NCBI GenBank assembly: GCA_964503595.1
Contig: CAZDAM010000009.1
Location: forward strand, 1-53,668
From: CAZDAM01 sp964503595
GTDB taxonomy: Bacteria > Muiribacteriota > UBA6191
Direction: 5' to 3'
Length of the DNA: 53,668 bases
The position numbers and the translations under genes are program-made. Positions 7,656-15,690 of the stretch are shown piece by piece. Position 1 is the first letter of the stretch; every line of letters begins with the position of its first letter. The notes under the pieces are model-generated. The model was not told the origin of the DNA and searched no databases. It saw only the letters and a program-made list of their open reading frames with translations.

Positions 7656-8262
7656 AATCCCTCCGTTAAGTCCGCAACGGGATAAAGCCGTTCAAGAATG
7701 GGTCAAAAAAATTGTCCGCTTTCACGGCCGTAAGGCTCCCGGAGCCATCATTGCCGCCTACATGGTCGATCTTGCCCAGGAGCTTCTCCCGGAAAACCAT
7801 GGCCGCTTAAATGCCATTGCCGAATCCAGGGTCTGTCTGGCCGATGCCATTCAGATCATGACCGGCCTGACTCTGGGCAACAAATATCTCTGGGTCAAAG
7901 ACAGCGGACGCTGGGCTCTCACCCTTTATGAGCGGGAAACCGGCATGGGATTTCGCGTGGCAATTGATCCGAAACGTATCCATGCTCAGAAACACCCCGT
8001 ACTGGAAGGGTTTTTCCGGGGAACCCGCACCTATGAGATCACCCCCCGATCGATTCAGCAGCAAATCGTAAACCGCGAATTTCTGGAGCTCAAACGGGAA
8101 ATTTTTGCCGCCTGGAAAGTGCAGGTGCACCTGCCCGTAAAGCCTCCGCTTTATGCCCTGAAGCTCTGTCCAGCCTGTGGGGAATATCATCGTCCCACCC
8201 CTGATTTTCCACTTTGCCTCTGCGAGGCAGAGCCCGATCTCTATTCCGTGATTGACGAATAA
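7624..8262 (+). CDS. FmdE-family protein with a C-terminal zinc site
   Basis: The 212-residue protein resembles FmdE, named from formylmethanofuran dehydrogenase operons but widespread in bacteria, often near metal or molybdenum functions. Recognisable parts are FHGRKAPG at 33-40, ESRVCLADAIQ at about 67-77, the Gly-containing segment TLGNKYLWVKDSGRWALTLY, and a terminal zinc site C182, C185, C198, C200. The usual first motif is FHGHxCPG; here the second His is Arg and the Cys is Ala, so part of the expected metal-binding site is lost while the later Glu and Cys remain. The start at 7624 is chosen because earlier codons lie deep in the preceding gene and read as out-of-frame Lys/Arg/Pro sequence. 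It is the last gene of the operon and its coding end overlaps the convergent CYTH gene by 22 bp. Confidence 0.75.
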   Translation: MLKSHKKKQLEIPPLSPQRDKAVQEWVKKIVRFHGRKAPGAIIAAYMVDLAQELLPENHGRLNAIAESRVCLADAIQIMTGLTLGNKYLWVKDSGRWALTLYERETGMGFRVAIDPKRIHAQKHPVLEGFFRGTRTYEITPRSIQQQIVNREFLELKREIFAAWKVQVHLPVKPPLYALKLCPACGEYHRPTPDFPLCLCEAEPDLYSVIDE

Positions 8263-8870
8263 ACCGCAAATTCCAGAAAACGGCGAAACTTGCTTTTCGT
8301 CTGAGGCTCAAAGGGAATACCCGCCCTTTCAAAAAGGGACTCAAGCATAGCTCTTGCTTCAGGATGTTTCACGGTTTCGAGCTCCAGCTCCCACTGAAAA
8401 CACCATTCTTCACCATTTCGGAATCTGACGGAATCCAGCTCCAGAATAAAACCGTCCAGGCCAAACACTTCCCTCTGATTATGGAGGACACCCAATAAAA
8501 CGGGGCTTTCAATAGGAAAAGCGGTTTGCTCCTTTAACCAGGCAAGCAGGTTTTCCTCATTCAGATCGTTCGGGGCAGGCCATTCCGTCTCTTTTGAACT
8601 TTGCAGACCATTCTCATTTTTTCCCCGGCTTTTATGGGTCAGAACCCAGGATGCATTTTCGCGACGCAGCCTCAGCATTTCCCGAGCCTGAAGAAGGGTG
8701 TGGTCCGCAGTATCCAGATAGTAATTGATCTGACTTAGGGATTTAAGATGCTCGCCCTTCTGTTCCAGAAGACTTCTAAGCATGATGAAATTTTCTTCAG
8801 AACCAAGGTCAAGCTTCCACTCTATTTCAGTCTGTCCGGCTTTCCGGTGCTCACCCGAATCCAGGCACAT
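8241..8870 (-). CDS. CYTH-domain (triphosphate tunnel) protein
   Basis: The 209-residue protein has the CYTH signature ExExK near its start (E15-I-E17-W-K19). Charged strands typical of the tunnel fold follow: YYLDTADHTLL, LRLRREN, LTHKSRG, and further on ELDSVRFRNG, WELELE and KSKFRRFL. CYTH proteins act on triphosphates (adenylate cyclase class IV, thiamine triphosphatase, inorganic triphosphatase), using metal ions held by the acidic residues. Which substrate applies cannot be told. The chosen ATG overlaps the end of the methyltransferase gene by 49 bp, and no other ATG lies between it and the ExExK motif, so coupling to the upstream gene is likely. The size fits single-domain bacterial CYTH proteins. 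The 3' end overlaps the convergent FmdE gene. Confidence 0.8.
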   Translation of the reverse strand: MCLDSGEHRKAGQTEIEWKLDLGSEENFIMLRSLLEQKGEHLKSLSQINYYLDTADHTLLQAREMLRLRRENASWVLTHKSRGKNENGLQSSKETEWPAPNDLNEENLLAWLKEQTAFPIESPVLLGVLHNQREVFGLDGFILELDSVRFRNGEEWCFQWELELETVKHPEARAMLESLFERAGIPFEPQTKSKFRRFLEFAVYSSITE

Positions 8871-9481
8871 TCTTCCTCCCCGCTATCAAGCCATCTCAGC
8901 TCGGGAGTATAGCCCATCTCAGCCAGAATCATCACCGGCCAGAGCCCGCTATCCCGCTCATTCCTTCCCTTTCTGCGAGGTCTTAGGATGATTTCCAGTG
9001 ACTCATTGGCAAGTTCCAGCATGAACTGAAGAGCTGCATAAAGACGGAATTCTTCCTGATGAAGAGAAGCAGCATAAAGGGAGCGACAACAAAGGACATG
9101 ATCCACCTGAGAAAAGGCGCCAGTCTCTTTCCACTGCATAAGGGTATGGGGAATCAGGAATAATCCATTGTCTTTAAGAGACTGATGGCAGCCTTTGGCA
9201 GGCTCCAGGGCAACTCTTCTGGAATAGGAAAGTTTTTTCAACAACTGACCTCGACCAGAGCCAATGTCCAGAACCGAGGAGCCCTGACAGTTTCTCTGAA
9301 TCGACTCGGACCAGATCTGATTCCAGATCCGATCTCTTTCTTCTTCTTCCCATTCCCAGCCTTCCTTTTCAAAAAAGGCAACGGGATCCTTCCTGTTCCG
9401 GGACAGACGGCTTTCGGAAAAAGCCTCCTCGGTCAACTGAAGAATCTGCTTCAGACGCCGGTTTTTCAGGCCAGCAACCAT
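8822..9481 (-). CDS. SAM-dependent methyltransferase
   Basis: The 219-residue protein has a Rossmann-type class I methyltransferase core. Motif I is SVLDIGSGRGQLLKKL (about 69-84), followed by an acidic post-I strand region (RRVALEPA) and the later strand VDHVLCCRSLYAA. The first 65 residues are charged and helical. No substrate-defining motif is visible. It is the distal part of a minus-strand gene run after glycosyltransferases and before the CYTH gene. Its ATG lies inside a 23-residue micro-ORF (9466-9537) that has a strong Shine-Dalgarno sequence while this ATG has none, so translation is probably coupled to the micro-ORF. It may act on a small molecule or glycan, but this is not shown. 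Confidence 0.7.
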   Translation of the reverse strand: MVAGLKNRRLKQILQLTEEAFSESRLSRNRKDPVAFFEKEGWEWEEEERDRIWNQIWSESIQRNCQGSSVLDIGSGRGQLLKKLSYSRRVALEPAKGCHQSLKDNGLFLIPHTLMQWKETGAFSQVDHVLCCRSLYAASLHQEEFRLYAALQFMLELANESLEIILRPRRKGRNERDSGLWPVMILAEMGYTPELRWLDSGEEECAWIRVSTGKPDRLK

Positions 9482-9537
9482 AAAACAGCCAGGCAGGAAT
9501 AAAGCACGGTGTTATAGCGACGAATGCTCTCTCTCAT
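9466..9537 (-). CDS. 23-residue micro-ORF, possible leader or small membrane peptide
   Basis: The peptide is 23 residues: MRESIRRYNTVLYSC followed by a hydrophobic Leu/Ala/Val/Trp end. The basic start and hydrophobic end suggest a very small membrane peptide. A strong Shine-Dalgarno sequence (AGGAGG, five bases before the ATG) precedes it, better than that of most full genes here. Its 3' end overlaps the methyltransferase start by 16 bp in another frame, so it could serve only to deliver ribosomes to the methyltransferase. The Shine-Dalgarno sequence and overlap are seen; function is unknown. Confidence 0.5.
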   Translation of the reverse strand: MRESIRRYNTVLYSCLAVLWLLA

Positions 9538-9568
9538 GGTGTCCTCCTGGAAACCATATCGAACATTT

Positions 9569-10642
9569 TTAGCCCATACTTGATGGATTTTGTCTCTTAA
9601 GCTCTTCGTAGAGTCTGGCATGTCCCTGAAGCATGGCTTCAAACCGTTTTTGCTTCTGAAGGGGATGAAGCAGGATTTCCTGCCGCATGGCAGGAATAGC
9701 CTGCTCCATCAGTTCCACGAGCTCCCTGCCCTGAAAACTGCGGACCCCCGGCTTCAAACGAGCGGGAGTCACGGAAGATTTACGCACAAAAACAGGAATC
9801 TTCAAAGCCAGAGCTTCCAGAAGAACCAGCGGCCCCGTTTCCCTCCAGTCGGAAGGAACAATCAAAGCCCGGCACCCCTGAAGTTCCTTAAGGGATGCAA
9901 TACTTCCAAAGCCTTTCACCGATTCCTCCCGGATCTCCTCCGTACCAGGCCCATAAAAATGAAGTGGAATCCTGATCTCCCGCCATTTTTCCGCCAGCCA
10001 CTCAAGACCTTTGTGAAGGCCCATGCTGCCAAGGCAAACCACTGGCCCTTCAGGATCAAAATGATCCAGATCCTCAGTTTCTTCCGGGACAGCATAGTCC
10101 AATACCAGAGATTTGCTCCGGAGGTTTTCCGGCAAGGCCTGAATCAGATCTGGATTCGGCAGAATGATGGCCTTTACCAGGCTTAAAAAAGTCTGAAAAG
10201 CACTGCGCCTTGCAGCATGCAGAGGCATGTGGCTCAAAAATTTCAGGAACGAACCCGTGCAAAACGAACATTTCGTCAGAGAGGGGCCCTCGCAGCGCTG
10301 ACCCCAAACATTGCGCAGATGCACCCTCTGGCAGACAAAAAACCAGTCATGCAGGGTGAGTACAACAGGCCTGAATGCGGCCTGCCGGATCAGGGCCGAA
10401 AGCCCCCAGGGCAAAATCTGATGCACATGCAAAAGAGCTTCTGGGTGAGTTTCAAGAAAGCTGTGGCATTCTTCACGAGAACGGATCAGATCCAAAAAAC
10501 GGTGGGTTCTGGGCTCAAGACCCAGATCCCTGGAGCCCGCGACCTGCTGCTCCTTAAGGGCAGAACACAGGAGACCAACATGCCTTTCCACCCCTCCTAT
10601 GCATTCCGGTTCAGCTCCATCAACAAGGTGCAGAACCTTCAT
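9569..10642 (-). CDS. Glycosyltransferase, GT4-like
   Basis: The 357-residue protein has the two-domain GT-B layout. The N-terminal nucleotide-fold opening is MKVLHLVDGAEPECIGGVERHV, with the Gly-Gly-Val-Glu motif usual for retaining GT4 enzymes. The C-terminal donor-binding half contains VVCLGSMGLHKGLEWLAE and IVPSDWRETGPLVLLEALALKIPVFV, where the two Glu are spaced as in the EX7E motif. It should transfer a sugar from a nucleotide donor to a lipid- or glycan-linked acceptor at the cytoplasmic membrane. Three bases separate it from the preceding HEAT-protein gene. The sugar and acceptor cannot be predicted. A middle segment is Cys-rich (RCEGPSLTKCSFCTG), as in many GT4 enzymes of this type. 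Confidence 0.85.
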   Translation of the reverse strand: MKVLHLVDGAEPECIGGVERHVGLLCSALKEQQVAGSRDLGLEPRTHRFLDLIRSREECHSFLETHPEALLHVHQILPWGLSALIRQAAFRPVVLTLHDWFFVCQRVHLRNVWGQRCEGPSLTKCSFCTGSFLKFLSHMPLHAARRSAFQTFLSLVKAIILPNPDLIQALPENLRSKSLVLDYAVPEETEDLDHFDPEGPVVCLGSMGLHKGLEWLAEKWREIRIPLHFYGPGTEEIREESVKGFGSIASLKELQGCRALIVPSDWRETGPLVLLEALALKIPVFVRKSSVTPARLKPGVRSFQGRELVELMEQAIPAMRQEILLHPLQKQKRFEAMLQGHARLYEELKRQNPSSMG

Positions 10643-10645
10643 CCG

Positions 10646-12343
10646 TTACAGAGCATCCACAATTTCATAAACCGTGGCCAGAGTTTCTTCGTCATCACTG
10701 ATTTCCACAACTGCATACCGGCTATCCGGAAGTTTCAGATACAGAAATTCGTCTTCCGGGGCAATTCTCACCACTTCCAGCCCATCCAGCTTTTCTCCCT
10801 GATAGATGGTGAGAGTTTCTCCTCCCACCTTGACGTTTGCCATCGCCTTGGTCCCGAACTGTCCCAGACTGACCAGCACAAACTGGGGAGTATAAACCGG
10901 TGGAGGAGGAGACACCTCAGCCCCGGCAGATACCGTGGTCGTGCTGAGTTGAAAGGTGTTTTCATTTTCTCCTGTCGGAATGGACTGAAGGTAGGGAATC
11001 AGATTTCCCATCAGGGACCGTACCTCCGGGGAGACAGTTCCTGTGTATGTGGAAGAAATCATCGACAGGATCTGATTGCGAAACCCGACCGGGGCAAGCA
11101 GCATCAACTGCTCGGAAGCATTATTTCTGACAAAACTGTGACTGTCTCCCAAAAGCCTCACCAGCGTGGCAATACCGTGCTGGGAGGCCATCAGTCCAAG
11201 TGCGGAAGCCATGGCATTTCTTACCCAGGGATTCTGGCTCTGGGACAGGGGCTCCAGAACATCCAAAGCATTTTCATCCCCCAGCATGGCCAGGGTAACC
11301 GCTCCAATCTGAAGAATCAGTGAGTCTTTTTCCCTCTCCAGAACCTGACGCAAAGGTTCAATTGCCTCCACAATGCCAAGCTGACCCGCAGCCTTCATCG
11401 CTGCTGCGCGAATCTGATTGCTATTGCTTCCTGAAATCAGGGCAACAAGTTCGGAAGCCGGAGTCACAGACTGGTAATAAGTAATATCCATCAAAGCCTG
11501 GAAAACTTCCTCGTCATCCTGTGAATTGAGTTTTTCAACCGCTTTTTCTGCCGGATCCGCTTCGAAAGTATCAATTTCCTTACTGTAAATCCTGCCATCT
11601 TTCTCCAGCTTCACAATCCCTGCAACCGGATCTACGGATTGAATCTTGAAACCAAGCAGTGTATCCCCTACACCGAAGAATTCCCGCTCCACCTGAATCC
11701 GGGCCTGACTCCCCTTCCCCATAACTCCCGAGATCGTAAACGAATCCAGATCGACCCGGCCACTTCCACCGGTAAAGGTTCTGGGAGGACGAATCGCATT
11801 CAGAGTTTCATAGGCCAGGGCGGCTTCCTGTGGGTTCATACGAGGGAGCATTTTCTCCAGAAACTCAATCGTACGGCTGTCCTGGACCTTGCCCAGAGCC
11901 GTAAGAATCGCCTCATGAATCTCGGGATTATCAATCCGACCATAAAGCATATAGAACAGGGGTACCGCGGAAGTTTCTCGCATCTCCGCCAAAGCCAGAA
12001 TAGCGGCCTTCTGAACACCGGGATTGCGATCTCTTAAGGCTTCTTTCATCAGGTCCACAGATCCAGGAGCCTGAAAATAGGCCAGAGACATCAAGGCATG
12101 AGAGCGCTTCAGCGGATCCGAGCTTTTCAGGTTCTGACTCAGCTCTGCCATGGTTCTTTCCTTCGAAGGCTGCAGTACCACGGCGGCTTCAGCCTGAGCC
12201 GGCCTTCCCTCCGACTGAACAGCCTGCTCCGTTTTCGGGCTGACTTTCGTTTCAGCCGGCTTACTTTCCCCACTTCCGGGCATGGGAAGACATCCCATCT
12301 GCAAAAAAGGAATCAGAACAAGAAAAATAGCGAACCGTTTCAT
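10646..12343 (-). CDS. HEAT-repeat protein, probably a lipoprotein
   Basis: The 565-residue protein begins with a signal sequence ending FLQMGC, an imperfect lipobox whose Cys18 could be lipidated. A Pro/Ser/Glu-rich linker (19-65) follows. Residues about 65-190 and 275-425 are HEAT-type helical repeats (RSHALMSLAYFQAPGSVDLM, QKAAILALAEMRETSAVPLF, VRNAMASALGLMASQHGI). Between them (195-265) is a beta-rich stretch, and the C-terminal 95 residues form another beta-rich unit. A role as an envelope scaffold is inferred from the domain type. It overlaps the upstream peptidase gene by ATGA and is three bases from the glycosyltransferase, so all three are probably one transcript. No catalytic motif is seen. 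Confidence 0.75.
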   Translation of the reverse strand: MKRFAIFLVLIPFLQMGCLPMPGSGESKPAETKVSPKTEQAVQSEGRPAQAEAAVVLQPSKERTMAELSQNLKSSDPLKRSHALMSLAYFQAPGSVDLMKEALRDRNPGVQKAAILALAEMRETSAVPLFYMLYGRIDNPEIHEAILTALGKVQDSRTIEFLEKMLPRMNPQEAALAYETLNAIRPPRTFTGGSGRVDLDSFTISGVMGKGSQARIQVEREFFGVGDTLLGFKIQSVDPVAGIVKLEKDGRIYSKEIDTFEADPAEKAVEKLNSQDDEEVFQALMDITYYQSVTPASELVALISGSNSNQIRAAAMKAAGQLGIVEAIEPLRQVLEREKDSLILQIGAVTLAMLGDENALDVLEPLSQSQNPWVRNAMASALGLMASQHGIATLVRLLGDSHSFVRNNASEQLMLLAPVGFRNQILSMISSTYTGTVSPEVRSLMGNLIPYLQSIPTGENENTFQLSTTTVSAGAEVSPPPPVYTPQFVLVSLGQFGTKAMANVKVGGETLTIYQGEKLDGLEVVRIAPEDEFLYLKLPDSRYAVVEISDDEETLATVYEIVDAL

Positions 12344-13743
12344 GGCAACTTCCAGGCGTCTTTCTGGTGTACTTTCCAGCTTTCAAGAAACTCTTCCGGA
12401 CTTAAACCGGTTGCAATCTGAAAGGCCGCATCAAAACGCCCTCCCTGATAAACTTCCTGAAGCATTCTTCTTAAAGTGAATCCATCCCATTTCTCCAGCA
12501 GGTATTTCACCATCAAGAGGGACTGGGCATAGGCCAGTTGGGCCCGTTGAGCTTCCATTCGCATAAACGGAGAAGACAGAGCTTTATAGTCCAGTGTTTT
12601 CTTGCTCCGAAGAGACTGGGTCACCGCCTCCTGGAATCCTTTGGGCAGGGGTGCATCTTCACGCTTGACGAAACCATCCTCCTCAAAGCTGAATGGCAGT
12701 TCATAGTACTGGGCAATCCCTTCATTCAACCAGGTAGGAATCCTGTTGCGGGTCAGGTTATCCAGAAAAAGGTGCATGGTTTCATGCCTTAACAGGGTTT
12801 CCAGTTTATAGGGATCCTTCTGCATCTCTTTCGCCGGAATCCTGATTTCTCCGTCATACACCCCAGCCGCCCAGGAAGGATTTGCCAGCCTGGCCGCCAG
12901 AGTCTTGTCCCCTTCATAAACAATTACCCGAATTGGAAACTCCGGATAAAACTGCAGTGTCATGGCCAGATCCATGTAAATCGCTTCCAGCATGGGCTTG
13001 AGCACTTCGACTCTTTCCTGAAGTTTTCCCGAAGCCGTTCTGATGACATAATGCGGGGTTGGGGCAGAATCCACAAACCCTTCATCCAGAGGAGTTTCCC
13101 GGCTGATTTTGGCGATCAGGGCTGCCACATCATCGGTTTCCTGAATCTGCTGGGCTTCCTTCAGAAGCTCAAGCCCCTTTTTCAAATCCCCGCCGTGATA
13201 CCAGGAATCCCCAAGAAGCACCAGAACACTGCGACGATCCTCAAATCCGGGGCGGATCTTTTCAAGTTCCTCAATCGCCTGTTTGTAAGCTTTGAGCTTA
13301 TGCCAGGAATGGCCCATATAAAAACGGATCTCATCCTGAGGCTCCGGTTCCTCCCCGACCTGCTCCAGAATTCTCTGCCCGTGAAACAGGGTCTGATTGA
13401 AGTCCCCCCGGTTGAAATTCACATAAAGCAGAAAACGGGAAAATACATACTGATTGGGAAAATAGCGATCTGCCAGCCTGAGGGTTTTCAACACTCCATC
13501 GTAATCAGATTTTTCCATCTGTTCTTTGAGCGTCTTCTGAAATACAGACATCAGGCTGTTCTGAAGCTGCTGGGTTGGATAACTCACGTGCCAGGCCCGA
13601 AGATTCAATTCCAGCGCCTTTGCCGTATCCCCGCCATCCAGGACAGATTGCGCCTGAGAAAGCAGTTGACCGGCATCCCAGCTCGCCTCGGCAAAGGAAA
13701 CGCCAAGGCCGAGAACCAGACCTGCAAACCATTTGTATTTCAT
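12340..13743 (-). CDS. Exported MA-type metallopeptidase with TPR-like front part
   Basis: The 467-residue protein has a signal peptide (1-20, MKYKWFAGLVLGLGVSFAEA). Residues about 25-220 form helical TPR-like repeats. The C-terminal half contains the gluzincin zinc site HETMH (about 320-324) followed by WLNEGIAQYYE, whose Glu is the expected third ligand, as in the peptidase MA (M61-like) families. It should be a periplasmic zinc protease, or a related protein that binds rather than cuts. The start at 13743 is supported by GGGGGAA eight bases upstream and by the signal peptide; an ATG seven codons earlier lacks both. It is followed by the HEAT lipoprotein gene with an ATGA overlap. The substrate is unknown. 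Confidence 0.8.
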   Translation of the reverse strand: MKYKWFAGLVLGLGVSFAEASWDAGQLLSQAQSVLDGGDTAKALELNLRAWHVSYPTQQLQNSLMSVFQKTLKEQMEKSDYDGVLKTLRLADRYFPNQYVFSRFLLYVNFNRGDFNQTLFHGQRILEQVGEEPEPQDEIRFYMGHSWHKLKAYKQAIEELEKIRPGFEDRRSVLVLLGDSWYHGGDLKKGLELLKEAQQIQETDDVAALIAKISRETPLDEGFVDSAPTPHYVIRTASGKLQERVEVLKPMLEAIYMDLAMTLQFYPEFPIRVIVYEGDKTLAARLANPSWAAGVYDGEIRIPAKEMQKDPYKLETLLRHETMHLFLDNLTRNRIPTWLNEGIAQYYELPFSFEEDGFVKREDAPLPKGFQEAVTQSLRSKKTLDYKALSSPFMRMEAQRAQLAYAQSLLMVKYLLEKWDGFTLRRMLQEVYQGGRFDAAFQIATGLSPEEFLESWKVHQKDAWKLP

Positions 13744-13767
13744 GTCATTCCCCCTGAATCGCACAGA

Positions 13768-13776
13768 ATTCTAACA
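13768..13776 (-). promoter_or_regulatory. Extended -10 promoter for the metallopeptidase operon
   Basis: Reading on the minus strand, TGtTAGAAT is a TGn extension with a five-of-six -10 hexamer. It lies in the 58-bp gap between the glycosyltransferase end and the peptidase start. No good -35 is present. The leader would be about 18 nt and contains the Shine-Dalgarno sequence. Confidence 0.45.
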
Positions 13777-13801
13777 GCCTTACTCGCGAGGGGCTAGGAA
13801 A

Positions 13802-14893
13802 CTATGACCATTTACCCAGACTCGTCCAAATCTCGCACAAAATCTCCCTGCGACGGCCAGAGTCTGTCAATATGTGCGCCCAGTTCCTGATTTTGTCGTT
13901 TTTTCCCAGCTCCCAGGCCTGCTCCATGGCTCTTTGAATGGAAGAAACATCGCCGGGGTCGGCCAGAAAAACTCCTTCGGAAAAAATCTCTTCTGCATCG
14001 GAATGACGGGAACAGACCAAAGCTGCGCCATGACAGGCAGCCTCAAGAGACGCCAGCCCAATGGTTTCACACCAGCTGGCCTGTACATGAATGCGACAAT
14101 GGCTTAAAAGACTGAGAACCTGCCCTCTGTCAGGATTTTCAATCAGACTCAGATTTTCCTCCTGGGCAGCCAGAAGTCTGAGCTTTCTGGCGTAAAACCG
14201 ATGCCGGGGGTTGACTCTTCCCGCAAAAATCAGAGGAATCCCTGCGAGATTCGCTGCTTTGGCCATCTGAATCTGATTCTTGAGATCTTCGATCCTGCCA
14301 ATACAGAGGGCATACTCCTGCCCGGGGTCACCATTCCCACCAAAAGGTATTTTCTCCAGAGCCTCACAATTCAGCAGAGGCGGAATTTTCCGCGTTGGAA
14401 TCGGGGCGATTTCCCGGAGACGCGCTCCTTCCGCATCGGAGGGAACCAGAGCCAGTCTGGCCGAAGACACCGCCTCATCCAGAATATTCAGTGGACCCCA
14501 AAAAAACATTTCCAGGGCAACCTGAAGACCTGCTCCCCGAAAAAGCCCCAGCCACAAGGCTCGCAATCTTTCCTGGAATTCGTCAGGCAACCGGGCTAGA
14601 AACTCCGAGGGGAATCCTACCCTCCCCTCTTTTCGATAACGCGCCAACTCTGCCAGAATCGGATGCAGAATCACCGGAATCCGCATGCGCCTTGCTTCTC
14701 TGATCTGAGACAGGGTTTCGAGAGGGCGGGTTAAATTGAAGCAATGCAGAATATCCGTCCGTAACAGATTTGGATAAGGGCCTGCGTGAAGCTCAACCTG
14801 GTGACCAATCTCTTCTGCCGTCTGTTTCAGGCAGAGAAGCTCCACGGTATCTCCTCCGGGATTGGAGAAGATATCGCGACGGCCACAAAGCAT
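13802..14893 (-). CDS. Glycosyltransferase, GT4-like
   Basis: The 363-residue GT-B type protein has the donor-binding half GQEYALCIGRIEDLKNQ and a late EX7E-type motif in SWCETIGLASLEAACHGAALV. The N-terminal part opens MLCGRRDIFSNPGGDTVELL, where Gly-Gly-Asp-Thr occupies the acceptor/phosphate loop position. I chose ATG 14893 rather than the ATG eight codons earlier because it overlaps the stop of the preceding GT2 gene as TGATG, giving translational coupling, and because the fold's first strand begins here. Together with the GT2 enzyme and the pilus/secretion genes upstream it may build a surface or pilus-associated glycan. That link is inferred from gene order alone. Confidence 0.8.
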   Translation of the reverse strand: MLCGRRDIFSNPGGDTVELLCLKQTAEEIGHQVELHAGPYPNLLRTDILHCFNLTRPLETLSQIREARRMRIPVILHPILAELARYRKEGRVGFPSEFLARLPDEFQERLRALWLGLFRGAGLQVALEMFFWGPLNILDEAVSSARLALVPSDAEGARLREIAPIPTRKIPPLLNCEALEKIPFGGNGDPGQEYALCIGRIEDLKNQIQMAKAANLAGIPLIFAGRVNPRHRFYARKLRLLAAQEENLSLIENPDRGQVLSLLSHCRIHVQASWCETIGLASLEAACHGAALVCSRHSDAEEIFSEGVFLADPGDVSSIQRAMEQAWELGKNDKIRNWAHILTDSGRRREILCEIWTSLGKWS

Positions 14894-15690
14894 CAGTCTG
14901 AGTATTTTTCCGGGCAAAGGGCTTTCTCCAGCATCAGAAAATCTTCCGGAGACATTCTACCGAAATTTTTCAAAAGGCGGTGCCAGCGAAGATAGGATTT
15001 CAGAGATTTCCCTTGTGCATAGCGGTTCAGATTGTGTGCAATCCTTTCCATTCTGGCTCCAGACCATCCCCACTTGGGATGTCCAACCTTCAAGTCAGGT
15101 TCAATCCAGGTGAAAATCCCTTTTTCTTGAAGACGCCAGCAAAGTTCCAAATCTTCAGTGAAAACAAAATAGTCTTCCGAAAAGCCCCCTGATTCAAGAA
15201 AGAGATCCCTTGGAATAGCAAAGCAGGCTCCCATGACCCAATCCACTCTGAATGCCTGATAGCGCGGACTCAGACTCTCTTTAAGCACCCGGAGTCCATA
15301 CCAGCTTCGCTGGGGAAATGGAGCCCAGCTGCGATAAAAACCCTGTAACGGATCCAGAAGGAAAGGCGCAACCAGGGCCTGCTTTTCGCGGGCTCTTTTT
15401 ATCAGCTGCATCAGAACCTGAGGCCTGGCTCTCGCATCCGGATTGAAAAACAGAAGAATATCCGCTTCCGTCATCCTGGCAAGCTGGTTGCATGCGCGAG
15501 CAAAACCGATATTCTCCCGGCTCTGATGAAACTGAATTCTGGAATCAAGCTCCTGAGGAGGAATCCTGCTGGCATTGTCCCAAAGAAGGACAGAGGTGTT
15601 TGATTCCAGCGGCAATACAGATTCCTGCCAGAAAGGCAGAAATTCCTGGTGATTGAAGGAAACCGTCAGGATGGCTGAGGAGTCATTCAG
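14893..15690 (-). CDS. Glycosyltransferase, GT2 (rhamnosyltransferase-like), non-ATG start
   Basis: This is a GT-A fold GT2 enzyme. The conserved first strand (AILTVSFNHQEF), the WDNAS segment, the DXD-like region FFNPDARARP, and GGFSEDYFVFTEDLELCWRL are all present. The best internal candidate start, a TTG at 15615, would remove the first strand that every GT2 enzyme needs, so the real start must lie further upstream. The only in-frame start-like codon just before that strand is CTG at 15690, which overlaps the preceding stop as CTGA, giving about 265 residues. A frame error is possible instead, because an out-of-frame ATG lies four bases further on. The donor sugar is not known. Confidence 0.75.
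   Translation of the reverse strand: MNDSSAILTVSFNHQEFLPFWQESVLPLESNTSVLLWDNASRIPPQELDSRIQFHQSRENIGFARACNQLARMTEADILLFFNPDARARPQVLMQLIKRAREKQALVAPFLLDPLQGFYRSWAPFPQRSWYGLRVLKESLSPRYQAFRVDWVMGACFAIPRDLFLESGGFSEDYFVFTEDLELCWRLQEKGIFTWIEPDLKVGHPKWGWSGARMERIAHNLNRYAQGKSLKSYLRWHRLLKNFGRMSPEDFLMLEKALCPEKYSD

Noticed and set aside
10217..11323. Long plus-strand open frame of 368 codons
   Set aside because: It is antisense to a glycosyltransferase and a HEAT protein with clear motifs, and its translation has no recognisable domain; it is a shadow frame.
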